This document shows, piece after piece, positions 36,857-44,882 of a DNA stretch of 64,000 bases; within the stretch, counting starts at the first letter, position 1, and the number at the start of each line of letters is the position of its first letter. This stretch comes from Mycobacterium noviomagense (GTDB taxonomy: Bacteria > Actinomycetota > Actinomycetes > Mycobacteriales > Mycobacteriaceae). The position numbers were made by a program, and so were the translations under genes. The stretch is taken from positions 3,348,001 to 3,412,000 of the forward strand of contig NZ_AP022583.1 in assembly GCF_010731635.1 (NCBI RefSeq), in the 5' to 3' direction. The notes under the pieces were generated by a model. The model did not search any database, was not told the origin of the DNA, and worked only from the letters and a program-made list of their open reading frames with translations.

Positions 36857-37027
36857 TTACCGGATTGGCGGCCCGGCGGTGGGAACTTCTGGGTCGTCGT
36901 CGGCCGGTGGCTCTGGGTCGCGCCATTCCTCGGCCCGACTGGAGCGATTGCCTTGAAGGGTTCCCCGCAGCTCACGCTTGAGCTGCTCGTCCTCGCGCGG
37001 GTTATGCTTCGCGCTCTCGCGTCCCAT
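36857..37027 (-). CDS. Small conserved acidic protein (56 residues)
   Basis: This gene was found by reading the 311-bp gap on the minus strand. The ATG complements 37025-37027 and the TAA complements 36857-36859. The product begins MGRESAKHNPREDEQLKREL and continues through RAEEWRDPEPPADDDPE to the end. GGGAG lies 7 bases before the start. The composition (very charged, Glu/Arg/Pro/Asp) and the EEWRDPEPPADDDP segment look like a small protein I recall as common in actinobacteria beside stress genes. No function is known. It sits between DUF3140 (58 bp upstream) and the SDR (82 bp downstream) on the same strand. Confidence 0.72.
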   Translation of the reverse strand: MGRESAKHNPREDEQLKRELRGTLQGNRSSRAEEWRDPEPPADDDPEVPTAGPPIR

Positions 37028-37085
37028 TATGAACTCCCTTTTTTATCAATGTGTTTCACAACCGCGAGTGTTGGCCTGAACGTTG

Positions 37086-37430
37086 TCAACGCCGGGATTC
37101 CTTCAAGGGATCGTGACCGATGGTCATCAGCCGGTGTCGCCAGTTTTCCTGGCCGGCAGTCGGCTCCAAGTCATCGCGGCGTTCGGCGTGGACCTTGTCG
37201 ACCACCTTCCGCATGATCCCTTCGTCGTCCTCGGTGAGGTCGACCCGTCGCTTTTTCAGGATCTGCAGCACCCGCTGGCCCATCTGGGTACCGGCCTGGT
37301 CGGGCAGCTCTTCGGTCTGCTCGTCCGCCGAGCGTGTGCGCAGCCACTCAAGCAACTCGCGAGAAGACATGTTGACGACGCGGTGGAACTCGTCCCACAA
37401 CGCGTCGTCGACCTCGACATGCCGGGTCAT
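37086..37430 (-). CDS. DUF3140 protein
   Basis: The product has 114 residues. The sequence HVEVDDALWDEFHRVVNMSSRELLEWL ... MRKVVDKVHAERRDDLEP ... WRHRLMTIGHDP is the DUF3140 family, a small actinobacterial protein of unknown function, possibly DNA-associated. The ATG at 37430 with GGGAGG upstream is chosen over the adjacent GTG. It leads a three-gene minus-strand group. Confidence 0.82.
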   Translation of the reverse strand: MTRHVEVDDALWDEFHRVVNMSSRELLEWLRTRSADEQTEELPDQAGTQMGQRVLQILKKRRVDLTEDDEGIMRKVVDKVHAERRDDLEPTAGQENWRHRLMTIGHDPLKESRR

Positions 37431-37658
37431 CACTCACCTCCCGTCGATGAATGGGCGGATCATCGCCAGCAAGGCGTCCTCCTCGTCCGGCTACCCGGCA
37501 GATAGAGGGGCTAATCCAACTGGTTGGCCAGTGGCCGGAGCCCGGACGAACCGGGGCCGACACGATGGGACACCGCCAAAAACTGCAGATAAGAGACGCC
37601 TTGCGAGTTTGCCAGGGACGGTCTTCTCGGAATTCTTTCGGAAATTGATCCGAGTTGC

Positions 37659-37684
37659 GTTTGAGCACGCCGCGGATCGGCTAT
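37659..37684 (+). promoter_or_regulatory. Possible SigF-type promoter of the MPT63-like gene
   Basis: In the 338-bp gap between the DUF3140 and MPT63-like genes, GTTT (37659-37662) is followed after 16 bases by GGCTAT (37679-37684). The mycobacterial SigF consensus is about GTTT-N15-17-GGGTAT, so one base differs. The start codon is 85 bp downstream. Nothing else in the gap was recognised. Confidence 0.3.
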
Positions 37685-37768
37685 GGGACCTTGCGTGCGG
37701 TGATAGCTCGCCTATGGCTGGGCGGACCGCTCGAACAAAAGACTCGAGTCGCATCGAGAGGAGTTAGC

Positions 37769-38254
37769 GTGAAGTTCACCAAGACCGCCGTTAAATCGGC
37801 AATCGGCGCTGCTGCAATAGCAACTGCCACAGTTTTCACTGCTGCAACGGCTTCTGCCGTTAACCCCACCGTGCAGAGGTTCGGTACGACCGAACAGCTG
37901 GTCGACGGTCCGCTGGTTACCGCGTACACCGTCAACAACCTGCAGCCGAGCAATGTCATGATCCCGGGCTATACCCCGGCCGGGCAGCTCTGGCAGGCCG
38001 ACGTGACCGCGGCCGCGCAGAGCGGCACCGTCACGCCGCTCGTCGCGGACTTCAACGCCCGGGCGGCCAACGGCCAGAACTACCGCGTGGTCATTCCGCC
38101 GCAGCCGGCGCCGAACGGCCTCCCGGATGCGCCGCTCCCGCAGGGTCAGCAGGCCAGCGGGAAGATCTACTTCGACGTGACTGGCGCTCAGCCTAACGGC
38201 GTCGTCTACAACGACGGAGTCGAAGACGTGCTGATCTGGACCACCAACGCCTAA
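37769..38254 (+). CDS. Secreted MPT63-like protein (DUF1942)
   Basis: The product has 161 residues and starts at a GTG behind GAGAGGAG. A signal peptide (1 to about 31) is followed by a beta-sandwich domain matching MPT63/MPB63: VIPGYTPAGQLWQADVTA, VTPLVADFNARAANGQNYRVV and SGKIYFDVTGAQPNGVVYNDGVEDVLIW. MPT63 is an abundant secreted immunogen of unknown function. A strong hairpin terminator follows the stop by 24 bp, so it is probably transcribed alone. Confidence 0.88.
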   Translation: MKFTKTAVKSAIGAAAIATATVFTAATASAVNPTVQRFGTTEQLVDGPLVTAYTVNNLQPSNVMIPGYTPAGQLWQADVTAAAQSGTVTPLVADFNARAANGQNYRVVIPPQPAPNGLPDAPLPQGQQASGKIYFDVTGAQPNGVVYNDGVEDVLIWTTNA

Positions 38255-38277
38255 CGGTTCAGTCGGCAGTCATGAGG

Positions 38278-38309
38278 CCTCCCCGCGTCATGGCGACGCG
38301 GGGAGGTTT
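38278..38309 (+). terminator. Intrinsic-type terminator after the MPT63-like gene
   Basis: CCTCCCCGCGTC (38278-38289) and GACGCGGGGAGG (38295-38306) form a perfect 12-bp stem with a 5-base loop, followed by TTTCATTT. It is one of the strongest hairpins in the window and follows the gene directly. Confidence 0.8.
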
Positions 38310-38364
38310 CATTTGGGCGGCCTTGCGACTGCGTGGTTGTCGCGGAAGTGGGTAACACACGGGT

Positions 38365-39300
38365 ATGGATGTCATCGATCATCGGCCAGCGGACGTGCGT
38401 AAACAGGCTCAACGGCATGCGGACGAAGCCCGGGCGGCGATGGCCGACCGGCGCGCCGATCAGGCCGGCGGGCTCAGCGGCTGGGTGGCCAAGCGTTCCG
38501 GCGAATGGGAGCTGAACGGACCCGACGAGGCAACCTTGCAGCGCCAGAAGTTCCTGTGGAACACGCTGGTCGACTACTGGTTCAGGATGGAGATCGACGG
38601 CTGGGAAAACATCCCCGCGCCGCCCGTCCTGCTGATCGGCATACATTCGGGCGCCCCGTTTGTCTGGGACGCCTGGACCGTCGGCCTGCAGTGGTGGCGA
38701 CGCTTCGGCCAGGACCGCCCGCTGCACGGGACCGCGCACGACGCGCTGATGGCCATCCCGCTATTCGGCCGCTATTTCCGGTCCATGGGAGTACTGCCTG
38801 CAGCGCCGGACGCCATTGCGACCGCGCTGGCGGAGGGGCGCGACGTCGCGCTCTGGCCCGGTGGGGAAGTGGACTCGCTGCGGCCGTGGAAGGAGCGCGA
38901 CCGTGCCAACCTCGCCGGGCGCACCGGCTTTGTGAAGATGGCGATTCGCGCAGGGGTGCCGATAGTGCCTATCGCCACCGTTGGCGGTGCCGACGCCATG
39001 CCGGTGCTGATTCGCGGCGACCAACTCTCGCGGACACTGCGGCTGGACCGACTGTTGCGGCTCAAGGTGTTTCCGCTGGCGATCTCGTTGCCATGGGGTA
39101 TTGCACCGGCCGCGCTGCCGCAACTGCCACTGCCGGCGAAGATCCGTACGCGGTTCATGCCCGCCGTCGAACTCGACCACGACCCAGCACGCGCCGACGA
39201 CGATGAGTACGTCGACCGCAAATACCACGAAGTCCAGGACAGTATTCAGCGGGGCATGGACGCTCTGGCGCGCAAACGGGCTTTGCCGCTATTCGGCTGA
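38365..39300 (+). CDS. Lysophospholipid-acyltransferase-like protein (LPLAT/DAGAT type)
   Basis: The product has 311 residues. The acyltransferase fold is shown by LLIGIHSGAPFVWDAW (histidine block), GTAHDALMAIPLFGRYFRSMG and the PGG block VALWPGGEVDSLRPWK, then FVKMAIRAGVPIVPIATVGG. The HxxxxD spacing is altered, as in the DAGAT/plant-type subgroup. It probably transfers acyl chains to a glycerol- or sugar-lipid acceptor at the membrane. It stands alone, with terminators on both sides. Confidence 0.82.
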   Translation: MDVIDHRPADVRKQAQRHADEARAAMADRRADQAGGLSGWVAKRSGEWELNGPDEATLQRQKFLWNTLVDYWFRMEIDGWENIPAPPVLLIGIHSGAPFVWDAWTVGLQWWRRFGQDRPLHGTAHDALMAIPLFGRYFRSMGVLPAAPDAIATALAEGRDVALWPGGEVDSLRPWKERDRANLAGRTGFVKMAIRAGVPIVPIATVGGADAMPVLIRGDQLSRTLRLDRLLRLKVFPLAISLPWGIAPAALPQLPLPAKIRTRFMPAVELDHDPARADDDEYVDRKYHEVQDSIQRGMDALARKRALPLFG

Positions 39301-39351
39301 CACTTCGGCGCAGCAGGCAAAGCTGATTGCCGCACTTCCGGATTCGAGTTG

Positions 39352-39513
39352 CTACGGCTTGTCTGGTGGCGTCAGCCGCTCGGGTGGCTCAGGCGGGGTG
39401 AGCCGCTCCGGCGTCTCGGCCGGGCTGAGTCGCTCCGGGGGCTCCTCGGGCGTGATCCGCTCGGGCGGCTCCGCGGGGGTACCCCGCTCTGGTTCTTGTG
39501 CAATGTCATTCAT
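39352..39513 (-). CDS. Small repeat protein with PPERLTP repeats (53 residues)
   Basis: This was found by reading the minus strand where the DNA shows a 27-bp periodic pattern. The ATG complements 39511-39513 and the TAG complements 39352-39354. After MNDIAQEPERGTP come nine-residue units of the form x-E-P-P-E-R-L-T-P: AEPPERITP, EEPPERLSP, AETPERLTP and PEPPERLTP, then PDKP. The opposite strand would read only Gly/Ser-rich shadow. GGTGACC precedes the start. The third position varies between units while the amino acids hold, which argues for coding. Function is unknown; it is probably an extended, disordered peptide. Confidence 0.65.
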   Translation of the reverse strand: MNDIAQEPERGTPAEPPERITPEEPPERLSPAETPERLTPPEPPERLTPPDKP

Positions 39514-39608
39514 GGTGGTCACCATTAGCATTAGTTACTTCCGAGGTATACGTGCGCGCTGGAAATGTCGCGTACCCGCGCCTGGGTGAAGCGAAACTGC
39601 GGCAACGG

Positions 39609-40142
39609 TCAGCAGCGTGTGGCTGCGCGAACCCGTTGCCGTTGCTCGTCGGTGTGGCCGTCTCTGGATACGACCCGCAGGCGCGCCGCCATCCGGTCGT
39701 ATTCGGACTGCGGACCGAAAGCGACGCCGTCGGTCGCCGCTGTCATGTCGACGTACGAACCTTGCATACCCCCAAACGATCCGCCCCTGTCATAAAACGG
39801 TGCGCCGCTCACCACCACGTCATGCATCCGGTTGCTGGTGTCCAGGATGCGGTGGCGCGAGCTAAAGGGACGCGGCGTGCGACGCACGGCATTCAAAGTG
39901 TCGGCCACGTGGGCGAAATCATCGGGATGAACGTGGGAGAGCACCAGTTCCGTTCCTGGTGACACCGTTCCGGGTCGATAACCGTGCATGTGCTCCACCT
40001 GCGGCGACCACACCCACCGGGCGTCGTCGAAATGAAAGCAGAACCAGCCGAGATGCTCGGACCATCCGCCGGTGAACGGTTGCGCCCGGTCGGTTTCTAC
40101 GCCGCTGTGCGCTAGGCGCATAAAGCTTGTTGGTGTATCCAT
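39609..40142 (-). CDS. PAS-domain protein without ANTAR
   Basis: The product has 177 residues. The PAS_3 domain (VWSPQVEHMHGYRPGTVSPGTELVLSHVHPDD, FSSRHRILDTSNRMHDVVVSG, GSYVDMT) aligns with the PAS part of the PAS-ANTAR protein at 31772-32473. After the PAS domain comes a short helical tail (SEYDRMAARLRVVSRDGH) where ANTAR would be, so the output domain is missing or vestigial. The ATG at 40142 has TGAGGTC upstream; GTG at 40196 is the alternative. Confidence 0.78.
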   Translation of the reverse strand: MDTPTSFMRLAHSGVETDRAQPFTGGWSEHLGWFCFHFDDARWVWSPQVEHMHGYRPGTVSPGTELVLSHVHPDDFAHVADTLNAVRRTPRPFSSRHRILDTSNRMHDVVVSGAPFYDRGGSFGGMQGSYVDMTAATDGVAFGPQSEYDRMAARLRVVSRDGHTDEQRQRVRAATRC

Positions 40143-40454
40143 GATGACCTCATATCTCATCGGTACGACACGCCACATTGCGATGAACTGATCCACTCGG
40201 CGCGAAAACTGAGCGCGGCTACACCGCCGCTGAATCCGCTATTTCCTTAGCGGCCGGTTGACGGGCACCTTTTTGCCTGGTGTTCTGTCTGCAGAATATT
40301 TCTGCCGGTAATTGGCCCAAGCACAAGGTAATTGAACAATGCGATTGTGAACCGATCATGAACCGACACGGTGACCTTCGCCACAGCGTCGGTGAGGCCT
40401 GCATAGTCGACAGGCCCGGTCCGTTGCCAGACCGGGCCCGTCCTTTCTATCGAG
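40143..40454 (+). other. Intergenic stretch with a perfect palindrome
   Basis: This is 312 bp between the PAS gene and the CsbD-like gene, both on the minus strand. It contains GCAGAATATTTCTGC (40291-40305), a perfect palindrome with a 3-base centre, and GGTAATTG twice (40307-40314 and 40327-40334). The middle part is noticeably more AT-rich than the flanks. The features suit a regulatory region for the PAS gene, but the factor is unknown. The terminator of the CsbD-like gene lies at its right end. Confidence 0.4.
40413..40438 (-). terminator. Hairpin terminator of the CsbD-like gene
   Basis: GGCCCGGT (40413-40420) and ACCGGGCC (40431-40438) form an 8-bp stem with a 10-base loop, 17 bp beyond the stop of the minus-strand CsbD-like gene. 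There is no strong T-run on the exit side, so it is only a moderate candidate. Confidence 0.5.
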
Positions 40455-40700
40455 CTATTGCTGGTGCGTTTGCTGCTTCTTCTCTGCAGACTCCGCGCCA
40501 CCGCGGGCCGCTTCGGCTTGCGCTTCCTTCTTGGCTGCGTCGCGCTGAGCTTCGGCCTTCTCCTGCTGGGCATGGCCCTCACGAGCCAGCTCGTCTTGGC
40601 CGGTGATGTTGCCGACCGCTTCCTTAGCCTTGCCCTTGACGTCTTCGACGACGCCGCGCACGCCCTCTGCGGGTCCGCTCTTGTCCTTGTCTTCCGCCAT
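40455..40700 (-). CDS. CsbD-like small stress protein
   Basis: The product has 81 residues and is highly charged. The N-terminal half VEDVKGKAKEAVGNITGQDEL has the CsbD pattern (K-G-K-x-K-E-x-x-G). The second half is an Ala/Glu/Lys/Gln-rich coiled or disordered tail. CsbD-type genes are general-stress genes in many bacteria and SigF/SigB-linked in several; the biochemical role is not known. The ATG at 40700 has GAGGAGGAAG upstream. Confidence 0.82.
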   Translation of the reverse strand: MAEDKDKSGPAEGVRGVVEDVKGKAKEAVGNITGQDELAREGHAQQEKAEAQRDAAKKEAQAEAARGGAESAEKKQQTHQQ

Positions 40701-40990
40701 GGACTTCCTCCTCGTTGGCTGCTATCACTGAGCCCTCCAGCTCAGCACCGATCCGATATCGGCGCCGCGAGGCCATGTCTTGGAGCTCATGGATCTCCCC
40801 GCCGCGTGTCGCCGGATTCCCAGGCTGCCGAGGCCTCAAACATGCGCTGTCGACACAGATATCCGGCGGACCTTTCCCGGCAGTGTCTGGCCTGGTGAAA
40901 CGCGGTTAAGCCGCAATTGTGACGCTGCCCACGCGTGCGCCCCCGTCCGGCGGCGAGTTTGGTGGCGACCACGTCGGGTATGTGCGAGCG

Positions 40991-42484
40991 ATGACGTCGC
41001 TGTGGTTGTCCCAAAGGCGCGAACACGTGCTATCGGCAGAGCACCTCGATGAGCAGATGCGCTCCGCTGAGGTGGCGGTGGTCGGTGCCGGCATCACCGG
41101 CCTGATCACCGCCGTGCTGCTCGCCAGGGCGGGCATGGACGTGCTCGTATTGGAAGCTCGCAGTCCCGGCGCGGTGACCACTGGCAATACCACCGGGAAG
41201 ATCAGCCTGCTTCAGGGCACCTCGTTGACCAAGATCGTGGCCCGCCACGGGGCGGACATCGCCCGCGACTACGTGCGAGGCAGTCGGGAGGGCCAAGGGT
41301 GGCTACTGCGCTATTGCGAGGACAACGACGTTGCGGTGCAGCGCGAGGCTGACTACACCTACGCCCAGTCCGCCAAAGAAGTGCCGTCGGCGCGCGCGGA
41401 GCTGACGGCGTGCCGGCTTGCTGGGCTGGACGCCGAGTGGGACGACGATGCTGGTGTCCCTTTCCCGTTCCACGGCGGTGTGCGACTGGACGATCAGGCA
41501 CAGTTCGATCCAATGCCGTTGCTGGACAAGCTCGTTGACGAGCTCACCAGTCGTGGTGGCAGGCTGGTGGAAAATGCCCGCGTCCGCGGGTTGTCGCATA
41601 ACCGCGACCGACTGCGGCTCAAAGTCCAGACGAACCAGGGGGAGGTGGACGTGGACGCTGGGCAGTGTGTGCTGGCCACCGGCATTCCGATCCTGGATCG
41701 GGGCGGATTCTTCGCAAGGCTCAAACCCAGCAGGTCCTACGCCTTTGCGTTCGAGGTGCCCGGTGAGATCACCCGGCCGATGTTTATCTCTGCCGGTTCG
41801 CCGACCAGGTCCGTGCGGTATGCCCCGGTCGGCGACGGCGAGCGACTCATTGTCGCGGGCGCTGGACACACCGTGGGACGTAAGAGTCCCACTGCCGAGT
41901 TGGACGAGTTGTCGTCGTGGGCGCAGACCCATTTTCCGGGTGCTGTTCCCACCCATCAGTGGTCGGCGCAGGACTACACGCCCGTCGACCACTTGCCGTA
42001 TGTCGGCCCGATTTTGCCCGGCAATGAAAAGATCTTTGTCGCAACGGGATTCAATAAATGGGGCCTCACCGGAGGCACCGCTGCGGCGCTTGTTCTCAGT
42101 GCACGGATCCTGGGCGGTCGGATGGACTGGGCGCGCGCGTTCTCGGCGTGGAGCCCGCACGAGCTCACCGGCATCACCACGGCCGTACAAGCCAATCTGG
42201 AGGTCGGCTTCCACATGGCGAAAGGCTGGCTGACGCCGGCCGTCCGACGCGGCGCGCCAAGCGAGGGTGGTGCGGTGAGCGGTCCGCCGTGGCATCTGCA
42301 AGCGCGCTGCAAGATCGATGGTGTGGAACACAGGCTTTCACCGGTATGCCCACATTTGGGCGGCATCGTGGCATGGAACGACGCCAGCAAATCGTGGGAA
42401 TGCCCTTTGCACGGATCAAGATTCGCGCCTGACGGTACGTTGCTGGAGGGCCCGGCCACCCGTGGGCTGACAGCCTCGTCGTAA
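40991..42484 (+). CDS. FAD-dependent oxidoreductase with C-terminal Rieske domain
   Basis: The product has 497 residues. An N-terminal DAO-type FAD domain (VAVVGAGITGLITAVLLARAG, with TTGKISLLQG and VATGFNKWGLTGG) is followed by a Rieske domain from about 415. Its cluster ligands are in CPHLGGI (C-x-H) and CPLHGSRF (C-x-x-H). Such two-domain proteins occur across bacteria as putative amino-acid or polyamine oxidases with a 2Fe-2S centre; the substrate is unknown. A GTG at 40919 is in frame, but MTSLWL at 40991 is the usual family start. Confidence 0.85.
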   Translation: MTSLWLSQRREHVLSAEHLDEQMRSAEVAVVGAGITGLITAVLLARAGMDVLVLEARSPGAVTTGNTTGKISLLQGTSLTKIVARHGADIARDYVRGSREGQGWLLRYCEDNDVAVQREADYTYAQSAKEVPSARAELTACRLAGLDAEWDDDAGVPFPFHGGVRLDDQAQFDPMPLLDKLVDELTSRGGRLVENARVRGLSHNRDRLRLKVQTNQGEVDVDAGQCVLATGIPILDRGGFFARLKPSRSYAFAFEVPGEITRPMFISAGSPTRSVRYAPVGDGERLIVAGAGHTVGRKSPTAELDELSSWAQTHFPGAVPTHQWSAQDYTPVDHLPYVGPILPGNEKIFVATGFNKWGLTGGTAAALVLSARILGGRMDWARAFSAWSPHELTGITTAVQANLEVGFHMAKGWLTPAVRRGAPSEGGAVSGPPWHLQARCKIDGVEHRLSPVCPHLGGIVAWNDASKSWECPLHGSRFAPDGTLLEGPATRGLTASS

Positions 42485-42639
42485 CGCTCGCTCGACGTCT
42501 AGCACCCGGTCGACGGTCCCGGTGCGAGCCTCAACATATGGCGCGGCGCCGCGCAGGTGACTCAAACAGCAGGTCACGGCCGTCGTCTCGATGCACCAGC
42601 GCCGCTCAAATTGGGCAATGTTTGGCGGTCAAAGAGTGA

Positions 42640-42653
42640 GGGAAGTACTTCCC
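42640..42653 (+). promoter_or_regulatory. Perfect palindrome covering the ribosome site of the first glycosyltransferase
   Basis: GGGAAGTACTTCCC is a perfect 14-bp palindrome ending one base before the ATG at 42655. It includes the only purine-rich ribosome-binding stretch (GAGGGAAG). It could be an operator or, as RNA, a short stem that hides the ribosome site. The gap from the oxidoreductase is 170 bp. Confidence 0.35.
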
Positions 42654-42654
42654 G

Positions 42655-43626
42655 ATGCCGACAGCGACGGCGAGAAGCGTTTTGCTCTGGCATGTCCACG
42701 GCTCGTGGACCGAGGCGTTCGTGCGGGGTCGGCACCGGTATATCGTTCCGGTCAACGCTGCCAAGGATGCCGACGGTCGGGGACTTAGCGGTCGATGCTG
42801 GCCGCGGGCGCGCGAAGTAGAAATCGATCGGCTGGCCGATGAGCCCATCGATGTCGCGGTGATACAACGCCCGCACGAGCTGGAGCTGATGGCGGCATGG
42901 TCGGGCCGGCGCCCGGGTGTCGATGTCCCAACGGTTTACGTCGAACACAATGCGCCGCGGCCGTCGCCGGCCGAAAGCCGGCACCCGGTCGCCGACCGCA
43001 GGGATATCACGCTCGTGCACGTCACCGACTTCAACCGGCTGATGTGGGACAACGGAGTTGCGCCGACCGCGGTCATCACCCACGGCATCGTCGATCCCGG
43101 CGACCTGTACACCGGCGAGCTGTCGGCCGCGGCGACCATGATCAACGAGCCGGCCCGACGCTGCCGGATCGTGGGCGCCGATTTGCTGGCGCCGTTGTCG
43201 GCCGACGTTCCGATCGAGGTTTGGGGAATCGGCACGCCAGAGCTGAACGACCCGGGCTGGGGTCCACGTGTTCGCGGTCGGGGCGATGTGTTGCCGCCGG
43301 CACTGTACCAGGAGGTGGCACGTCGGCGGGTGTATGTGCACACCGCGCGGTGGACGTCGCTGGGGCTCTCGCTGCTGGAGGCGATGCATCTCGGGATGCC
43401 TGTTGTTGCTGTGGGATCGACCATGGCTCCGCTAGCCGTGCCGAGTGAGGCTGGTGTGGTCAGCGCCGACGTCGACACGCTCGCCGACGCGCTGCGGCGC
43501 TACGTCGAGGATCCCGAGGCGGCGCGCGCAGCCGGAAAGTCGGCGCGCCAGTTCGCATTACACCACTTTGGCCTCGACCGGTTTCTGCGCGACTGGGACC
43601 AGCTCATCGAGGACGCGTGCGCATGA
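42655..43626 (+). CDS. Glycosyltransferase, GT-B fold (GT4-like)
   Basis: The product has 323 residues. The GT-B pattern is seen in the C-terminal half: VYVHTARWTSLGLSLLEAMHLGMPVVAVG (E-x7-E region), then a typical VVSADVDTLADALRRYVEDPEAARAAG helix. The N-terminal half has LLWHVHGSWTEAFVRG and VYVEHNAP. Donor and acceptor are not evident. It opens the sugar-envelope locus and overlaps the next GT by ATGA, so the two are coupled. Confidence 0.8.
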   Translation: MPTATARSVLLWHVHGSWTEAFVRGRHRYIVPVNAAKDADGRGLSGRCWPRAREVEIDRLADEPIDVAVIQRPHELELMAAWSGRRPGVDVPTVYVEHNAPRPSPAESRHPVADRRDITLVHVTDFNRLMWDNGVAPTAVITHGIVDPGDLYTGELSAAATMINEPARRCRIVGADLLAPLSADVPIEVWGIGTPELNDPGWGPRVRGRGDVLPPALYQEVARRRVYVHTARWTSLGLSLLEAMHLGMPVVAVGSTMAPLAVPSEAGVVSADVDTLADALRRYVEDPEAARAAGKSARQFALHHFGLDRFLRDWDQLIEDACA

Positions 43627-44882
43627 GTGCACCTGACAACCGCCGAAGCGCCAGGAAGGCAAGCCGCATGAGGATCGCCATGGTGTCCGAACATGCGAGC
43701 CCGCTAGCGGCGCTGGGCGGCGTCGACGCGGGTGGCCAGAACGTGCATGTCGCCGAACTGTCGGCCGCGATGGCCCGGCGCGGGCACGAGGTGCTCGTCT
43801 ATACCCGCCGCGACAACCCCGACCTGCCGGAGCGGGTCCAGACCGACGACGGCTACACCGTGGTTCACGTGCCGGCCGGACCACCTCAGATGCTGCCCAA
43901 GGACGAATTGCTCGAACACATGCCGGCTTTCGGGCGTTTCTTAGCGGACCAGTGGCGCGACGAGCGGCCCGACGTCGCCCACGCGCATTTCTGGATGTCC
44001 GGTATCGCCACCTTGCGGGCGGCCCGCCGGCGTCGGGTGCCGACGGTTCAGACCTTCCACGCGCTCGGTGTGGTCAAACGGCGCCATCAAGGTGTGCAGG
44101 ACACGAGCCCGCCGGCCCGGCTGCGGCTGGAGCAATCGGTGGCGCGGCGGGTGGATTGGGTGACGGCCACCTGCACCGACGAAGTCTTCGAGCTGGTGCG
44201 GCTGGGACGGCCGCGCTCACGGATTTCGGTGGTTCCCTGCGGTGTCGACCTGGCCCGGTTCTGCCTGGATGGTGTCCGCGGCGCCCACCCCGGGCCGCGG
44301 CGCGTCGTGTCGGTGGGCCGGCTGGTACCCCGGAAGGGCTTCGACATCTTGATCCGGGCTTTTGCCCAGGTCCCGGATGCCGAGCTGCGCATCGTCGGCG
44401 GCCCCGATGTCAGCGGACTGGCCGCTGATCCTGAAGCGCAGCGGTTAGCCGCGCTGGCCGCCGAGTTGGGTGTCTCCGAGCGGGTCCGGTTATGCGGATC
44501 GGTGTCGCGCAGCGAGATGCCGGCTGTGCTGCGGTGGGCTGATGTGGTGGCCTGCACGCCGTGGTACGAGCCGTTCGGCATCGTTCCGGTGGAGGCGATG
44601 GCGTGCGGCGTGCCGGTGCTGGCCGCCGCGGTGGGCGGCATGCTCGACACCGTGGTCGACGGGCGGACCGGCGTGCTGGTTCCCCCGAAAGACCCGCAGG
44701 CCTGCGCGCGCGCGCTCAACTCGATGCTGGGCGACCAGGCGCGGCTTGCAGATTGGGGTGCTGCCGGACGGCAGCGAGCAGAGTCGCGCTACTCGTGGGA
44801 CCGGATCGCCGCGGACACGTTGAAGGTGTACCAGCGGGTGTTGCCGGCGCAGCGGCCGGCGACGGTAACCGCTCACGGTTAG
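43623..44882 (+). CDS. Glycosyltransferase family 4
   Basis: The product has 419 residues. N-terminal MRIAMVSEHASPLAALGGVDAGGQNVHVAELS is typical of GT4 sucrose-synthase/MshA-like enzymes; the C-terminal domain has VSVGRLVPRKGFDILI and the EPFGIVPVEAMACGVPVLA donor site. The first ATG overlaps the stop of the previous gene (ATGA). The nucleotide-sugar donor cannot be read from sequence. Its TAG overlaps the TAA of the convergent GT2 gene by 2 bases. Confidence 0.85.
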   Translation: MSAPDNRRSARKASRMRIAMVSEHASPLAALGGVDAGGQNVHVAELSAAMARRGHEVLVYTRRDNPDLPERVQTDDGYTVVHVPAGPPQMLPKDELLEHMPAFGRFLADQWRDERPDVAHAHFWMSGIATLRAARRRRVPTVQTFHALGVVKRRHQGVQDTSPPARLRLEQSVARRVDWVTATCTDEVFELVRLGRPRSRISVVPCGVDLARFCLDGVRGAHPGPRRVVSVGRLVPRKGFDILIRAFAQVPDAELRIVGGPDVSGLAADPEAQRLAALAAELGVSERVRLCGSVSRSEMPAVLRWADVVACTPWYEPFGIVPVEAMACGVPVLAAAVGGMLDTVVDGRTGVLVPPKDPQACARALNSMLGDQARLADWGAAGRQRAESRYSWDRIAADTLKVYQRVLPAQRPATVTAHG

